NCBI RefSeq assembly: GCF_947179515.1
Contig: NC_067477.1
Span: forward strand, 130,145,896-130,209,895
From: Apodemus sylvaticus
Taxonomy: Eukaryota > Chordata > Mammalia > Rodentia > Muridae
Length of the DNA: 64,000 nucleotides
Direction of reading: 5' to 3'
The notes under the pieces were generated by a model. The model was given only the letters and a program-made list of their open reading frames with translations, had not been told where the DNA came from and did no database searches. Both the position numbers and the translations under genes were made by a program. Below, piece by piece: positions 48,633 to 60,080 of this stretch. The stretch's first letter is position 1; each line of letters starts with the position of its first letter.

Positions 48633-51147
48633 TAGGTTTTTTTGTTGTTTACTCACATACCTATCAGACATTCTCTTTACTTCTTCCAATCCCTCCCTCT
48701 CACCTCCGCCCCATCTACCCATCCTACCCTTCTCCTCAGAAAAGGGGATGCCTCACATGGATATCAACCAGTCTTAGACATTTTCTTCAACTGAGGCTAG
48801 ACAAGCAGCCAAGTTGGTTGAAAGGGATGCAAAGGCAGGCAATGTAGTCAGAGATGGCCCCTGCTCCCTTTAAGAGTCCCACATGAAGACCCAGCTACAC
48901 AACTGATACATATGTGCAGCGTGCCTAGGTCCATGCAGTGATCTCTAGTTGGCTGCACAGTTTCTATGAACACGTATGGGCCCAGGTTAGTTAATTCTGT
49001 AGGTTTTCTTTTGGTGTCCTTGACCCCTCTGGCTCCTTCAATTCTTCCTCCCCCTTTTTCACAGTGTTCCCAAAGCTCCGCTTAATCTTTGGCTGTGTGC
49101 CTCTGCATCAGTTTCCATCAGTTGCTTGGGTAAAGCCTCTTTGATGAGTTACTCTAGGCTCCTGTCTGCAAGTATAGCAGAATATCACTAATATTGTCAG
49201 GGGTGGGCTCCCTATTAGGCCTTGGGTCTCAAACTGGGCCAATCATTGGTTGGCTCTTTCCTCATATTCTAGTCCATATTTTACCCCTCTACATCTTGCA
49301 GGCAGAAGAAACTGTAGGTCTAAGGTCTTGTGGTTTGCTTGGTTTCCTAATCATTCCACCGGAAGTTTTGCCTAGTTACAGATGAAGGCTGGTTTGGGCT
49401 CTATATTCCCTATTGTTAGGAGTATTATCTACAGAGTCACCCTCATAGGTTCCTGAGGTTTTCCATTATCATAGGTTTCTAGTATCTTCGAGATGTTCCA
49501 TCCTATCTCCAGTTATCTCTCCTAGTACTCTCTCCCTCCATCTTGACATCTTATCCCTTCTGTTCCTATCACCAAATTCTCCCACAACCAGTCTTCTTCC
49601 TCCCACACAGATGTCAAATCTATTTAACTTTATTAGTGATATTCATGAGTCTACCTTCCCTTGGGCCCTCCCCATTATATAGCTTCTTTGGGTCTGTGTT
49701 TTGGTGCATTATTTGTCTGTAATTAATAGCTAATATCCACTTATATGTTAGTACATATCATGTTTATCTTTCTAGGTCTGGGTTACCTCACTAGAAATGA
49801 TTTTTCTTCTTCCATCCATTTGCCTATAAGTTTCTGGATGTCCTTGTTTTTAATAGCTGAGTAATACACCTTTGTATAAAGAACCACAATTTCTTTATCC
49901 ATTTTTCATTTGAAGGAAATCTAGTTTGTTTCTAGATTCTAGCTATTAGGAATAAAGGAGCTATGAATATAGTTGAGCAAGTGTCTTTGTGGTATATTGG
50001 AGATTATTTTGGGTATATTCCCAGGAATGATATAACAGTCTTCAGGTAGAACTATTCCAAGTTTTCTAAAATCTTCACATTGATTTACAAAATGGTTTTT
50101 ACAAGTTTGCACTTTTACTAACAATGGAGGAGTGTTCCTCTTGCACCATATCCTTGCCAGAATGACCTGTTGTTAGAGTTTTTGGACTTAACCATTTTGA
50201 CAGGTATATGATGAAATCTCAGTCATTTGATTTGTATTTCATGACCAAGAATGTCAATATTTTAAGTGCTTCTTGTCTATTAGAAATTCTTCTGACCAGA
50301 ATTTGATCTGAACCTCATTTTTAATTGGGTTACTTGGTTTGTTGATGCCTAGTTTCTGTGTTCTTTATAAATTTTGGACGTCAGTCCTTTGCCGAATGTG
50401 GAGTTGGTGAAAATCTTTTCCCATTCTGTACGCTACCATTTTGTTCCTGTGATACTATCCTTTGCGTTACAGAAGCTTTTCAGTTACATGAAGTCCCACT
50501 TATAAACTTGATCTCAGTGCCTGATATGTTGGTATTCTACTCAGGAAGTTGTTTCCTATGACAATGAGTTAAAGGCTATTTTCCCACTTTCTCTTCTATC
50601 AGAGTTAATGAGGTCTTTGATCCACTTGGATTTCAATTTTGTGCAATGTGATCGATATGGATATATTTGCATTCTTCTACATACAGACATCCAGTTACAT
50701 GAGCACCATTTTTTAATGGTTTATGGTGCTTTCTTTTTTTCCATTTTATAGTTTTGGCTGCTTCTCTGCCAAAAATGAAGTTTCTAAGTATGTATGGATT
50801 TATTGCTAGTTCTTTTATCTGATTTTATTGATCAAGCTGTTTGTTTTTATGCCAGTTTCATGTGTCTTTTTTTTTTCTTTTTAATTATTGGTCTGGGGTA
50901 GAGCTTGAAATCAGGGATGGTGATACCTGCAGAAGTTTCTCTTGTGCAGAACTATCCTGATTTTATTTTCCTTTACATATAAAGTTAAGTATTGTTCTTT
51001 CTAGGTCTATAAAGAATTGTGTTGGAATTTTTTTATGGGAATTGCCTTGAATCTGTAGATTGCTTTTGGTAGGATGGCCATTTTTATTATGTTAATCCTA
51101 CAGATTTATGAGTATGAGAAATCATTTTATCTTCTGATATATCCTTC

Positions 51148-51865
51148 AATTTTTTTCTTTATCTCCAGGGTTGTCATCCTTTGTGATTTCTTTATTCTAT
51201 TTACATTTTTAGATCCTGGATGGTTTTGTTCAATTCCTTCACCTGTTTGGTTGTGTTTTCCTATAATTCTTTAAGGGATTTTTGTGTTTCCTCTTTAAGG
51301 GCTTCTACATATCTATCTGTGTTCTCCTGTATTTCTTTAAGGGACTTATTTATGTCCTTGTTAATGTCCTCAATTATAATCATGAGATGTGATTTTAAAT
51401 CAAAGTCTTGCTTTTCTGGTGTGTTGGGGTATCCAGGGCTCACTGTGGTGGAAGAACTGGGTTCTGCTGAACCTTTGTTTCTGTTGCTTATGTTCTTGCC
51501 CTTTCCTCTTGATGTCTGGTTATCTCTGGTCTTAGCTGGTCTTGCTGTCTCTGACTATGGCTTGTCCCTATTGTAAGCTTGTGTGTTAGTGCTCCTGGGA
51601 GACCAATTCTCTATGGGAGGAATTTTGGTATGGAGAGCTGTAGCACAGGGTTACCTCCTGGGTGCAGACAGAAACTGGAAGGATCCTGTCCATGCTGCTT
51701 TTCAGTTCCTGTGTCCTGAGGGCTCCAGCCAGGTTCCTTGGAGTAGAAGTAATGATCTTACCTGTCCTCATGGGGAGACTAGCTCTCTCCCAGCAGTATT
51801 TCGGTATGGAATACTATGGCACAGAATCTGCTATGGGCTCTGTGGCACAGGTAATTTCTTTCTTT
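51148..51865 (-). mobile_element. L1 ORF1-N-terminus plus 5'UTR fragment with target duplication
   Basis: Inside the older ORF2 lies a segment that reads, on the minus strand, L1 5'UTR (51852 to about 51514), then the first ~115 codons of ORF1 (PGYPNTPEKQDFDLKSHLM, coiled-coil repeats KSLKEIQEN), stopping abruptly at about 51161. The host ORF2 continues exactly across it. AATTTTTTTCTTT (51148-51160) and AATTTCTTTCTTT (51853-51865) match at 12 of 13 positions, so the fragment has its own target-site duplication. In its sense direction the junction reads TCTTT/AAAG, compatible with L1 endonuclease cutting. It has no ORF2, 3'UTR or separate A tail. Confidence 0.8.
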
Positions 51866-51953
51866 AAAGATTTGAAGTTATTGTTACACAGGCCTTTCAA
51901 TTGCTTGGTTAGAGTTACACCAAGATATTTTATTATTTGTAACTATTGTGAAA

Positions 51954-51981
51954 GGTGTTGTTTCTCTCTCTCTCCCTCCCT

Positions 51982-52033
<52 letters not shown>

Positions 52034-52049
52034 TCTTGTTTTTTTTTTT
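51954..52049. repeat. (TC)n/(CCCT)n microsatellite with T run
   Basis: TC units, CCCT units, a second long TC run to about 52031, then 12 T at about 52038-52049. Marks the left edge of a nested retroelement tail. Confidence 0.95.
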
Positions 52050-52655
52050 TTGTGAATTTCCCTTCATTCAGTCTAATCCCACACATCCCTTTATTCTCAC
52101 CCTCCTCTTTTGCAACCCCCACACAACAGAGGGAAAAAAATCTTGTTGTGAAAGCTGTACTGTGTCACCATGTACCACAATATACCCTTTTGTCAACACT
52201 TCTTTGCTTGCAAATGTTTGTTGAAATGACTTGTATCTCTGGTAGAAAGCCTCTGGTTTCTACTATTTTATTAATACTGGAACCACACTGTAACTCCTCA
52301 TAGATGACCTTTTGATGCAGTCCTGGAGATCCTATAGTTTTGGATCTGTAGGAACAACTCCTTCATGCGCTCTAACATTTCATCAATGGTGTAAAAGTTG
52401 GAGTGGGTCAGTTCAAATCTCTGGATCTGGGTCAGAGAGATATCTGAGCTAGACAGCCTGACAGCTTTCCCTTTCTCATACCGTCAGAGCCAGTCCTCCA
52501 GTAACCCCCCCTGCTACCAAGGCCAGCTCTGTCCTGTTGCCTAGGTGAGATACAGGGACCAATCTCCCAAGTGTTGCCACTAATGAGGGACATGACCAGT
52601 TCTCCCATTTTCATGACCCTGGGGTCATCTCTCCTGCCTGTCAGAGATGGCAGTT

Positions 52656-53167
52656 GATGAGTGCCAGGAGCCATCCTCACTTAGATCTCAATGCCAAGAA
52701 CTCTCCATACCAGGAGCCATCCCCACTTAGATCTCAATGCCAGGAGATCTCGATACTAGTAGTCATTCTCACTTATATCTCCATGCCAGGAACCATTCTT
52801 ATGTAGATCTCAAAACCCCCTCCTTTTGAAGCTCATCTGTGGATAGATTACTACAGCAATCCCTTTCCATTTCACCTCCTCATGACCCCCTTTTATCATG
52901 CCAAAATTCCAGCAGCAATACTAGATTTACCCAGAAATTATGAGAAACTGTTTTTTAGAAATGATGCCAACCCCTTGAGCATGTTCCCCCTTTACCCCTC
53001 CCAAACCTTGTAAGCTTCCCTTTATATTGACTTGTGTAAAATAAAAATTTGACAGCTTGATCAGAATCAGACTTGCTGTCCATCGTCTCGTGTTTCTTGT
53101 CTATCACCTTCCTCTTAGGTAGTTCCAGGAAACCCTGTTCACTGCCCTGTGGGTCGGGACAGATGAG
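52656..53167 (+). mobile_element. Class II (ERVK-like) solo LTR with exact 6-bp duplication
   Basis: The LTR spans 52662-53161, TGCCAGGAGCC...GGGACA (TG...CA). GATGAG is present directly before (52656-52661) and after (53162-53167). Inside, a 46-bp tandem repeat fills the start of U3 (52661-52819), a TTTATATT box lies near 53018-53025 and AATAAA at 53040-53045, followed by an R/U5-like segment rich in TCTTGTCT. No internal viral genes are present. It was formed by recombination between two LTRs of a former provirus. Subfamily not known to me. Confidence 0.85.
52661..52819 (+). repeat. 46-bp tandem repeat in LTR U3
   Basis: Two full units (52693-52738 and 52739-52784) flanked by two shorter ones. 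Shared core 'gccaggagccat-ctcacttagatctcaat'. Variable U3 repeats often hold enhancer sites in class II LTRs. Confidence 0.9.
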
Positions 53168-54061
53168 GGAGGAGAAGAGGGTACCTTTCTCTCACCAACT
53201 CCACTGTTCAGCAGACAAGAGGCAGGCCTGCCTCTCCTGTACTCATGCCCTCTGGACAGGCTCACCTACATCCCCCACATCCAGAACCAGTTCTACTGTG
53301 CAACCCAGGTGAAGTGCAGATTCTGAGTACCACAGCAGGGGAGAACAGAGACAACTTTCTGGTTTTGATGACCCTGGCAAAACCTTTCCTCTCTGCCACA
53401 GGTGGGAAGGCATTGGGGATTGGGGTGTCTGTGGTCATCTCAGCAGTGAGTAGTCTCAGGAGAGCTATGACCTGCAAGGCACTGGACTGTTGGTTATCTC
53501 AGGCTAGCTCTCATGTCTGGGTCTCCTGTTATCAGATTGGTGTCCTCCTTTTTTCAGGGAAATATTAGGCTACTAATCATTTCAATGTTCATAGATTAGA
53601 ACACTGGACATAGGCATAGCCTCTCTCCTCTCTGCCACCTACTGATCAGTATATGTGACACAACAGCCACACTTGCAATGGCTCTAGGGACAGGTCTCTA
53701 ATTTCTTTCTCAACCCATTTAATGTTTGTATGTAAGAGGGCTACTGATTTTTTTGAGTTATATTCTATACCTTGTCACTTTGCCGAAGGTGTTTATCAGC
53801 TGGTAGATATTTTAAGGTTACTAACTTAATTATACTATCATATCATCTGTGACCAGTGATGCTTTGACTTCTTCCTTTCCAAATTGCAAGTCCCTTGATC
53901 TCCTTTAGTTGCCTTCCTGCTCTACATAAAACTTCAAGAACTATATTAAATAACTATGGAGAGAGTAGACAGCCTTGTCTTGTCTCTGATTTTAGGAGAA
54001 TTTCTTTAAGTTTCTCCCCATTTAATTTAATGTTGGCTATTGGCTTGCTTACAGTTTCATA

Positions 54062-54333
54062 TGGGGCTGGCTTACAGTTTCAAAGGGTTAGTCCATTATC
54101 ACCAGAATGGGAAGCTTGGCAGTGCACAGGCAGTCTTCTAGAGAAGGAGCTGAAAGTTCTACATCATGATCTGCAGACAGCAGGAGGAGACTGCCAGAGT
54201 GACCTATGACACAATTCTTCCAACAAGGTCACACCTACTCCAACATGGCTACACTTCCTATAGTGCCACTCCCTATGGACCAAGCATTCACACAGATGAG
54301 TCTGTGGAGGGGCAGTCTATTTAACCTACCACA
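54062..54333 (-). mobile_element. MT-type MaLR LTR
   Basis: In reverse: 'gggctggcttacagtttcaa', 'gagaaggagctgaaagttct', 'gcagcaggaggagactg'-like, 'tcttccaacaaggtcacacc', 'agtgccactccctatggacc' and the CCACA end. It abuts and truncates the old L1 ORF2 on its left. Confidence 0.78.
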
Positions 54334-55734
54334 TCACCCAACAAAGAAAAAGTCATCCATAGATGACTCTATCTGTGTAGGAAACTCCTGAAGAAATAGA
54401 CTTCTTTCTGATTAATATGAATTTTCTTGTACTGGGACCTCTAAAATATCATTTATTTTATAATTAATTCATTTTAAATTTTATTTTTGGAGATTTTATT
54501 TTATGACTATCATATTAAGAGCCCATCCCTCTCTGGCCTTGGAACTCCACCTGTCTTCTTTCCCCCAATTCAAATTTATGACTGCCTTTATGATGATTAT
54601 TATTGCATATAATGGAGTTTTATCTTCTACATACCTGCCCTAAGATCTCTATACAGTAAAGCCCTCATTTATCTAAATGGCATGTGTGTCTAACAGTTGT
54701 AGCTAGTTTCTCCATACCTGCCTATCTCCAGGTTCAAGTTCACTGGTATTCCTTTCCTTAGCACATTCCACAGTTTCAAATTCTTCAAGCTCTGTGTTTT
54801 GATCAGAACTATCTCTGTAAATCTGGACACACACATTGAGTCCAACAGTATTGCAGCCCAAATGCTATGCTCCTTTGATACTCCCTCCTCCAAACAAATT
54901 AGGGCATGACCTTTGGATTTAATCTCACTTGGGTTTTGAGACATGAAGAGAACATTGCTAAGTTATTTGCTGGAATGTAATATGATTGACCTCTTGTCAA
55001 ATTTCTAATCGGGTCTCTGTTCCCCTGTGAAGCTTTGTAAACATCAAATTCCTAAACCCACAGCAAAGTGTCCTATTAGGCACTACTTACCATACTGGAG
55101 AGGCTTCTCTGGCATGACGTTTCAAACTCGCCTACATTTTCCTCACAAACTGATTCTATATGCCCTTGAGCCACATGATCAGGTTTGTCACAGAAATAGT
55201 TCACATTCTCATTAATAATGTTCTGTACTTATCCCTGTAGTGTAGTGGGTGCCTCTGGAGAATATCTGAACAATCATTTATTGGAAGACAGCCTGTAACT
55301 AGCACTGTGATTTTCATTAATAACACATGTCTTCTGAGAGCAGCAAGTTCACTAATGTCGGGTCCTTCTGTTCAATATGTACAGTGATATTTCATAAGAT
55401 TTCTTCAGACATCCTTCATGCATGTAACATTCTGTCTTTTTAGATCTAGATAACCAATATTACTTTATTTTCATTTGTGATATTTGGTTTTATGTTTTAT
55501 CTCCTTTTCTGGTTCCTTAAACTTTCTATACTGTGCTATCTGATCCATCATCATGTGAATATCTTCATCTTGTAAGTTAATTGTGTCCCTTCCCAGATAT
55601 CCTGAATGTTACAAATGCAGTGTCATCTGATTGAAATTGCCATAACTGAATTGCTATTTGTTAGGCTAAATAAAGATTTATATTTAAGATTGTTTTAATA
55701 TTGTGTGTTGTTGTGAGTTTGTGTGTACATATGT
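54334..55734. other. Unrecognised DNA
   Basis: Frames at 54690-54944 (minus) and 55027-55215 (plus) have no recognisable features. No repeats named. Confidence 0.45.
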
Positions 55735-55885
55735 GGTAGCCCTTAGACCAAAGGACATTGAATAAATGCAATTATAGGTAGTCATGAGCTCCTGGTGCAT
55801 ATGCTTGGTACCAAATCTAGGAATTGCAAAAGAGCTTTAAGTCTTCTTAACAGCAGAGCCAGCTGTCTTTTAACAGCTGAACTGA
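55735..55885 (-). mobile_element. B3/B2-like SINE, degenerate
   Basis: In reverse order: 'gtagtcatgagctcctggtg', 'gcttggtaccaaatctagga', 'caaaagagctttaagtcttc', 'ttaacagcagagccagctgt'. These match the order of a B3/B2 element on the minus strand, ending at its tRNA-like head. Confidence 0.6.
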
Positions 55886-56156
55886 AGCCTCTACATTTAT
55901 TTGGTTATCTTCAGTTCTTGTTGTAGTGAATTATGATTAAATGGTTATATCAAACAGAAACAAGTTTAAATTTCATTCCTTCTTTACTGCACATGTTCAT
56001 ATTGTGATCTTGTTTAAATTTTCTTACAACTGTTAGTGGAATTTTAGCCTCCAAGATAAGTAGTTATGAATAATAAAGAAAAGATTTCTTGTAAAAGATA
56101 TACAAAATAGGCTATTGAGGCATGCCAATTCACAAGCTAAGCTATTGTATCTTTGT

Positions 56157-56185
56157 ACACACACACACACACACACACACACGCA

Positions 56186-56216
<31 letters not shown>

Positions 56217-56219
56217 GCG
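56157..56219. repeat. (CA)n microsatellite, interrupted
   Basis: Two CA runs separated by CGCATG. Confidence 0.96.
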
Positions 56220-56449
56220 TGTGCACAAAAGAATTTCAGATCAATTAACTTTTACTGACTTCTGTAAAATCCTTTCCAGAAGGGTCTCCAAGAGGCAAAC
56301 ATTTTCCCATGAAATAGTGCCTTTTGGCATGTGGTACATTGAACTTGCCAAATAGTAATTGAAATCACAGCAGCCATGTTAAAATGAAGGCCCCTCAAAC
56401 AAACAGAATTTAAAAGAACTTTTCCTTTTATTTCACCCCTTTTAAAGTC

Positions 56450-56450
<1 letters not shown>

Positions 56451-56485
<35 letters not shown>
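56451..56485. repeat. (AAT)n microsatellite
   Basis: About eleven AAT units. Confidence 0.95.
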
Positions 56486-56517
56486 GGAGATCTTCAATTA
56501 GAAAGATAGAATCAATC

Positions 56518-56932
56518 TGATGGTTTTAATGGCCCACTTTGCACAACCTAAGGTAACCTATGAGTACAGTTTCACTGAAGGACTGTTTAGATGAGGTTGC
56601 CTTATGGGTATAACTGTCATATTTTCTTGATTGGGTTAATTGATGTTAGAAGACCAAGCCCAACATGGTGGCACCACTCCCTGGGCTTAAAATCAAGGAG
56701 TGTATAAATATAGGAAGAGGGCTGAGTGTGGGTAAACTTCCATGCATTCACTCTCTCTCTTTCTTTCTATCTCTCCCTGCCGACTGCGGATTTGACAACG
56801 CGTTTCAAGGTACAGTCTAGATCTTCTTACAATCATTTACTTTAACCTGTAGCTATAAGCCAAATAAACCTTTTCTCCGTTAATGTTGCTTTTGTCAGTG
56901 TATTTTATCACAGCAGAATGATTCTAGAAAAA
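56518..56932 (+). mobile_element. MT-type MaLR LTR
   Basis: Starts TGATGGTTTTAATGG. Then 'cttgattgggttaattgatg', 'ggcaccactccctgggctta', a TATAAATA box at about 56702-56709, 'aagccaaataaacctttt' (polyadenylation signal AATAAA near 56863) and 'gtcagtgtattttatcacag'. Flanking CAATC (56513-56517) and TAATC (56933-56937) may be a decayed 5-bp duplication. No internal sequence. Confidence 0.72.
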
Positions 56933-57825
56933 TAATCCATGAGCCAGAATATCTAAATCTAATATGTAGGTATAAATAAAATACAATCAAAGGAAATGAG
57001 CAGACTTCTGAGGATTTAAACTATATTTCATACTAGAATCCATCTGCCTATCACTAGACATGATCATTCTAAGCATCTTTTGTTGACCAGTTAGTGGTAG
57101 GACATTAACACTCTACTCATTTCTCAAGCACCAAGGACACCTATATCCTAATCCCTAAAATCTCTAAATATGTTGTATTGATTATCAAAGAAAACTATGA
57201 TTATATGTGTAATTATGCTTATCAGTTAGTTAATTTAATATTGAGAAATTTTCCAGAGAACCCAATAATAGAAATTATTATTAGAGAGAAGAATGGTTGT
57301 TAGAGAATAGAAGGTGCTCCCTTTTTAAGATGGAAGAGAGAGGGGCTGTGAGAGAAAGAACACATCTACACTTAGAAGATAACAAAGTCAGACTGGCTGC
57401 ATCCTCACATCATCTAGGAACGATCTTAACCCTTAAGCTCTAAACATCTTGGCATTTGCCTTTAAAGTTGGAATCTAATCTTTATAGCTGTAAGAAAATA
57501 TGTTTGTACTAGTTAAGTCAATAAACTTGTCAACTTTATGGTATCAATAAAAAGCTAACACAAGTTATCCTTGTAGCAATTCTCTTGAGGTAAAATATAT
57601 AAGAACAATGAATTTTTCCAGGAAAAGTAAAGATTTTTGGAGGTGTCACTCCTCCAGAACAAAGCCAAACATCAACAATAGAACTAAACCCTCAAATATA
57701 ACAAAACAGCCAAAACCACTTCAAATTGAAGTGTTTAAATATTCTTTCAAAGACCTAGAGTCAAGTATGAGTAGATGCAGGCCTGAAAAGTAGTTTTCCT
57801 CATACAACAACAAAAATCAACAACT
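56933..57825. other. Unrecognised DNA
   Basis: Nothing identified. Confidence 0.45.
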
Positions 57826-57908
57826 TACTCACATATATGTACATATACTCCACAGACATACACGCACATACAAATACATGCATACTCACACACATTCATA
57901 CATGCACA
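57826..57908. repeat. Degenerate CA-rich simple repeat
   Basis: Loosely periodic ACATACA/ACACACA units. Confidence 0.75.
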
Positions 57909-59201
57909 TTATTAGGACTAATTTCCAATCACTTATTGTATGTTTTAGGATATAATGCTTCCCAAAGTTTGCAAACAAGAGAGAAGTCATGCCTTTTAAA
58001 TTATGTTTAACACTGTCACCTTACATCTCATTGAAGGGAAAAATCTTAAATTAAGATGTATAAAAATTAGCATAGGTAAAATTATGTCAATATCAGCTAG
58101 TGTCTTCGCTATGTGGATAATAAGTCTATAAGTAAAAACAAAGAATAATGCATTGACTTCTACAAAATAACATTCAGAATATTTACAAAATATTCTTAAT
58201 TACATTTATTAACTACATCATTACACTTAATTTTACCTCAGCTCATATCTCTTAGGTGTAGAGACTTGGGAAATGATGAGAAAAATACTGTTGAGCATTA
58301 GAAAGAGATGTTATAAACTTGATTTAAATATTATCATTTTTTAGCTTTAATAACTTCTTGTTGAAGCTTGTGGCAAGTGGTCATTACAGTGGCAGGTCCT
58401 TAGTTAGACAGCCTCTTGAAATGGATTGAAAATTAGATTCAACTTGTGATTCCAGGAAGCTACATCTGTTTAGTCTTAAGATGGCCAAGGTTGAAGTAAG
58501 ATGAGTTTGACACTTACATCCGACAATCCATTTTTGAAAAAAAAATGTCTAAATAAAATATTTTCTGGTGAGGACGGCTCTGAAAAATCAAGTAGTAGGC
58601 CTCATGAAACATTAGAAAGAGAAATGTGCACACAGTCTACACATCTGGAGCTGGTTTGTTCTCCTGGCTTGTGGAAAACTGTGAGCTAAAACCCTAGGCA
58701 GCATTTGACTCTCATCTCTCATGCAGTCTCAATTAAATAAGATGAGGCCTTGTGCCTGTGGTGGTTTTGTGGTTTGGGCACTGCCTGCATATTTGGAGTT
58801 GGATATGCTTCTAATACTACAGCTGTTTTCACTTCAGAGAATGACAACTAGAGGAAATGTACTAACCTTACTGCTTTATTGAGCATTGCAGATTTATTGC
58901 TTTATTTTAGCACTTGCTTTTGGTGACCTGTTCTAGATTAATCCAACCTTATTTTTTCACTCGGCTGAGTTTAATGTTAAAATGGATAAAGTATGAGTAG
59001 TCTGTGCATCTGGAAGTTATCTTCATGCATAAATATATTCCTCATGCACAGGTAAAGTTTCTATGACATCCTTCAAAAATGAGGGTGAAAACTCTGTGGC
59101 TTTTACTAGATCACTTATATCTCCAGTGTGTGTGCTGCCACTTTGGAAAGCTTTGATCTCTCATGTCTCCTACAGTCTTAATATGCTACTAGAGGACAAA
59201 G
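57909..59201. other. Unrecognised AT-rich DNA
   Basis: The frame at 58501-58689 is short and not recognisable. No repeats named. Confidence 0.45.
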
Positions 59202-59249
59202 TAAAGTCCCTGGAAATTAAATGACATTGTGAGATGATACTTTGGTGAA
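59202..59249 (+). repeat. Local 48-bp direct repeat, copy 1
   Basis: Matches 59512-59559 at 41 of 48 positions without gaps (shared core 'tggaaattaaatg'). Confidence 0.75.
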
Positions 59250-59511
59250 AAAGAATGTCCACCAAAATGTTGGTAAACAAGTTGATCTTAGAACAATTAG
59301 AAAAAAGCTAGGCAATTCAGAAAATTTACAAAATTATTTTAAAATTATTTCCTTCATTAGAAATAATGGACAATATCTAAATGATACATTCTCACATTAG
59401 ATATTAAATGATAATCCACAAAGAATATTGATAGAATTGATCATATTAATAATAAAAATTTAGCAAAGTTATGTAGTCTTTTATTTAGAATTCAAAACTT
59501 TGAAAAAAAAA

Positions 59512-59559
59512 TAAAGTCCATGGAAATTAAATGTCAGTGTGACATAACACTTCGGTGAA
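59512..59559 (+). repeat. Local 48-bp direct repeat, copy 2
   Basis: Partner of 59202-59249, 310 bp downstream in the same orientation. A run of nine A precedes it (59503-59511). Confidence 0.75.
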
Positions 59560-59921
59560 GTGGAAAAATCCAGGCTTCTTGGACTCAGCCCTCAGGACTT
59601 TTGTGTCAGTAATTTTCTTTAACTAGTTTTTCTTCTGACTAAAAGAACGATTTGGATAATTTTTAACCAAGCTGTTCTGGAAAATACATTAATAAACCTG
59701 TGAGAGACTTCTGAACAATGTCATTCAGGATTCTATTATCCTGTGCTATCTGCAGCTCCCATGGTCTATGGAAAGAAACAAAGGTTTAACAAACATCTAA
59801 ATATTATTCACTTATCATTTGAAAAACTCATGTATAATCTCATTCTTTAGTCTGTGCATGTGTAACTGGGTAAACATGAAAAGGTTATTATGGGGACACA
59901 ATAGACATAATTATTTCAGGC

Positions 59922-59924
<3 letters not shown>

Positions 59925-60015
<91 letters not shown>

Positions 60016-60080
60016 GAGGGAGGGAGGGAGAGAGAGAGATAGGAAGGGAGGCAGGGACCAAGGGAGGGAGGAAGAGAATA
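59925..60080. repeat. Long (AG)n tract with GGGA-rich end
   Basis: About 43 AG units to 60011, then AAGGGAGGG and GGAGG variants. An almost pure purine strand over 150 bp, mirror-symmetric in the AG part, and so able to form triplex (H-DNA) in vitro. The 125-codon frame rich in RE is an artefact. Confidence 0.95.

Larger units (their letters stand above)
52036..53690 (-). mobile_element. L1-like 3'UTR repeat nested in old L1 ORF2
   Basis: The T run at its left edge is the complement of an A tail. Blocks such as 'caacacttctttgcttgcaa', 'ccacactgtaactcctcata' and 'ggatctgtaggaacaactcc', and repeated 'cagctct/ccagttct...' motifs on both sides of the inner LTR, recall an old rodent L1 tail, but I cannot name it. 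The host ORF2 stops at about 51953 and resumes at about 53691, so this 1.1 kb (without the inner LTR) is one insertion. The class II LTR at 52662-53161 was inserted later. Confidence 0.55.
48633..54061 (-). mobile_element. Very old L1, broken up by nested insertions
   Basis: 3'UTR at 48633 to about 49735 ('gcccaggttagttaattctg', 'cccctctggctccttcaatt'). ORF2 remnant follows to 51147, resumes at 51866-51953, and again at about 53691-54061 ('tcatatcatctgtgaccagt' is the RT active-site region). Two foreign blocks break it: an L1 ORF1/5'UTR piece (51161-51852) and an L1-like tail (52036 to about 53690), the latter holding a class II LTR. Reading frames are destroyed throughout, e.g. only 61 codons at 49939-50124. 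An MT LTR truncates it on the right. Confidence 0.85.

Noticed and set aside
51662..52303. 213-codon plus frame, the longest on the plus strand
   Set aside because: It runs antisense through L1 5'UTR, old ORF2 and a (TC)n microsatellite (SLSLSL), three unrelated repeats, so it is not a gene.
52046..52431. Possible processed pseudogene (minus-strand reading with ERMKELFLQI)
   Set aside because: The coding-like stretch is about 40 codons, is followed by stops, and the flanks look like an L1-type tail repeat. No gene match could be named.
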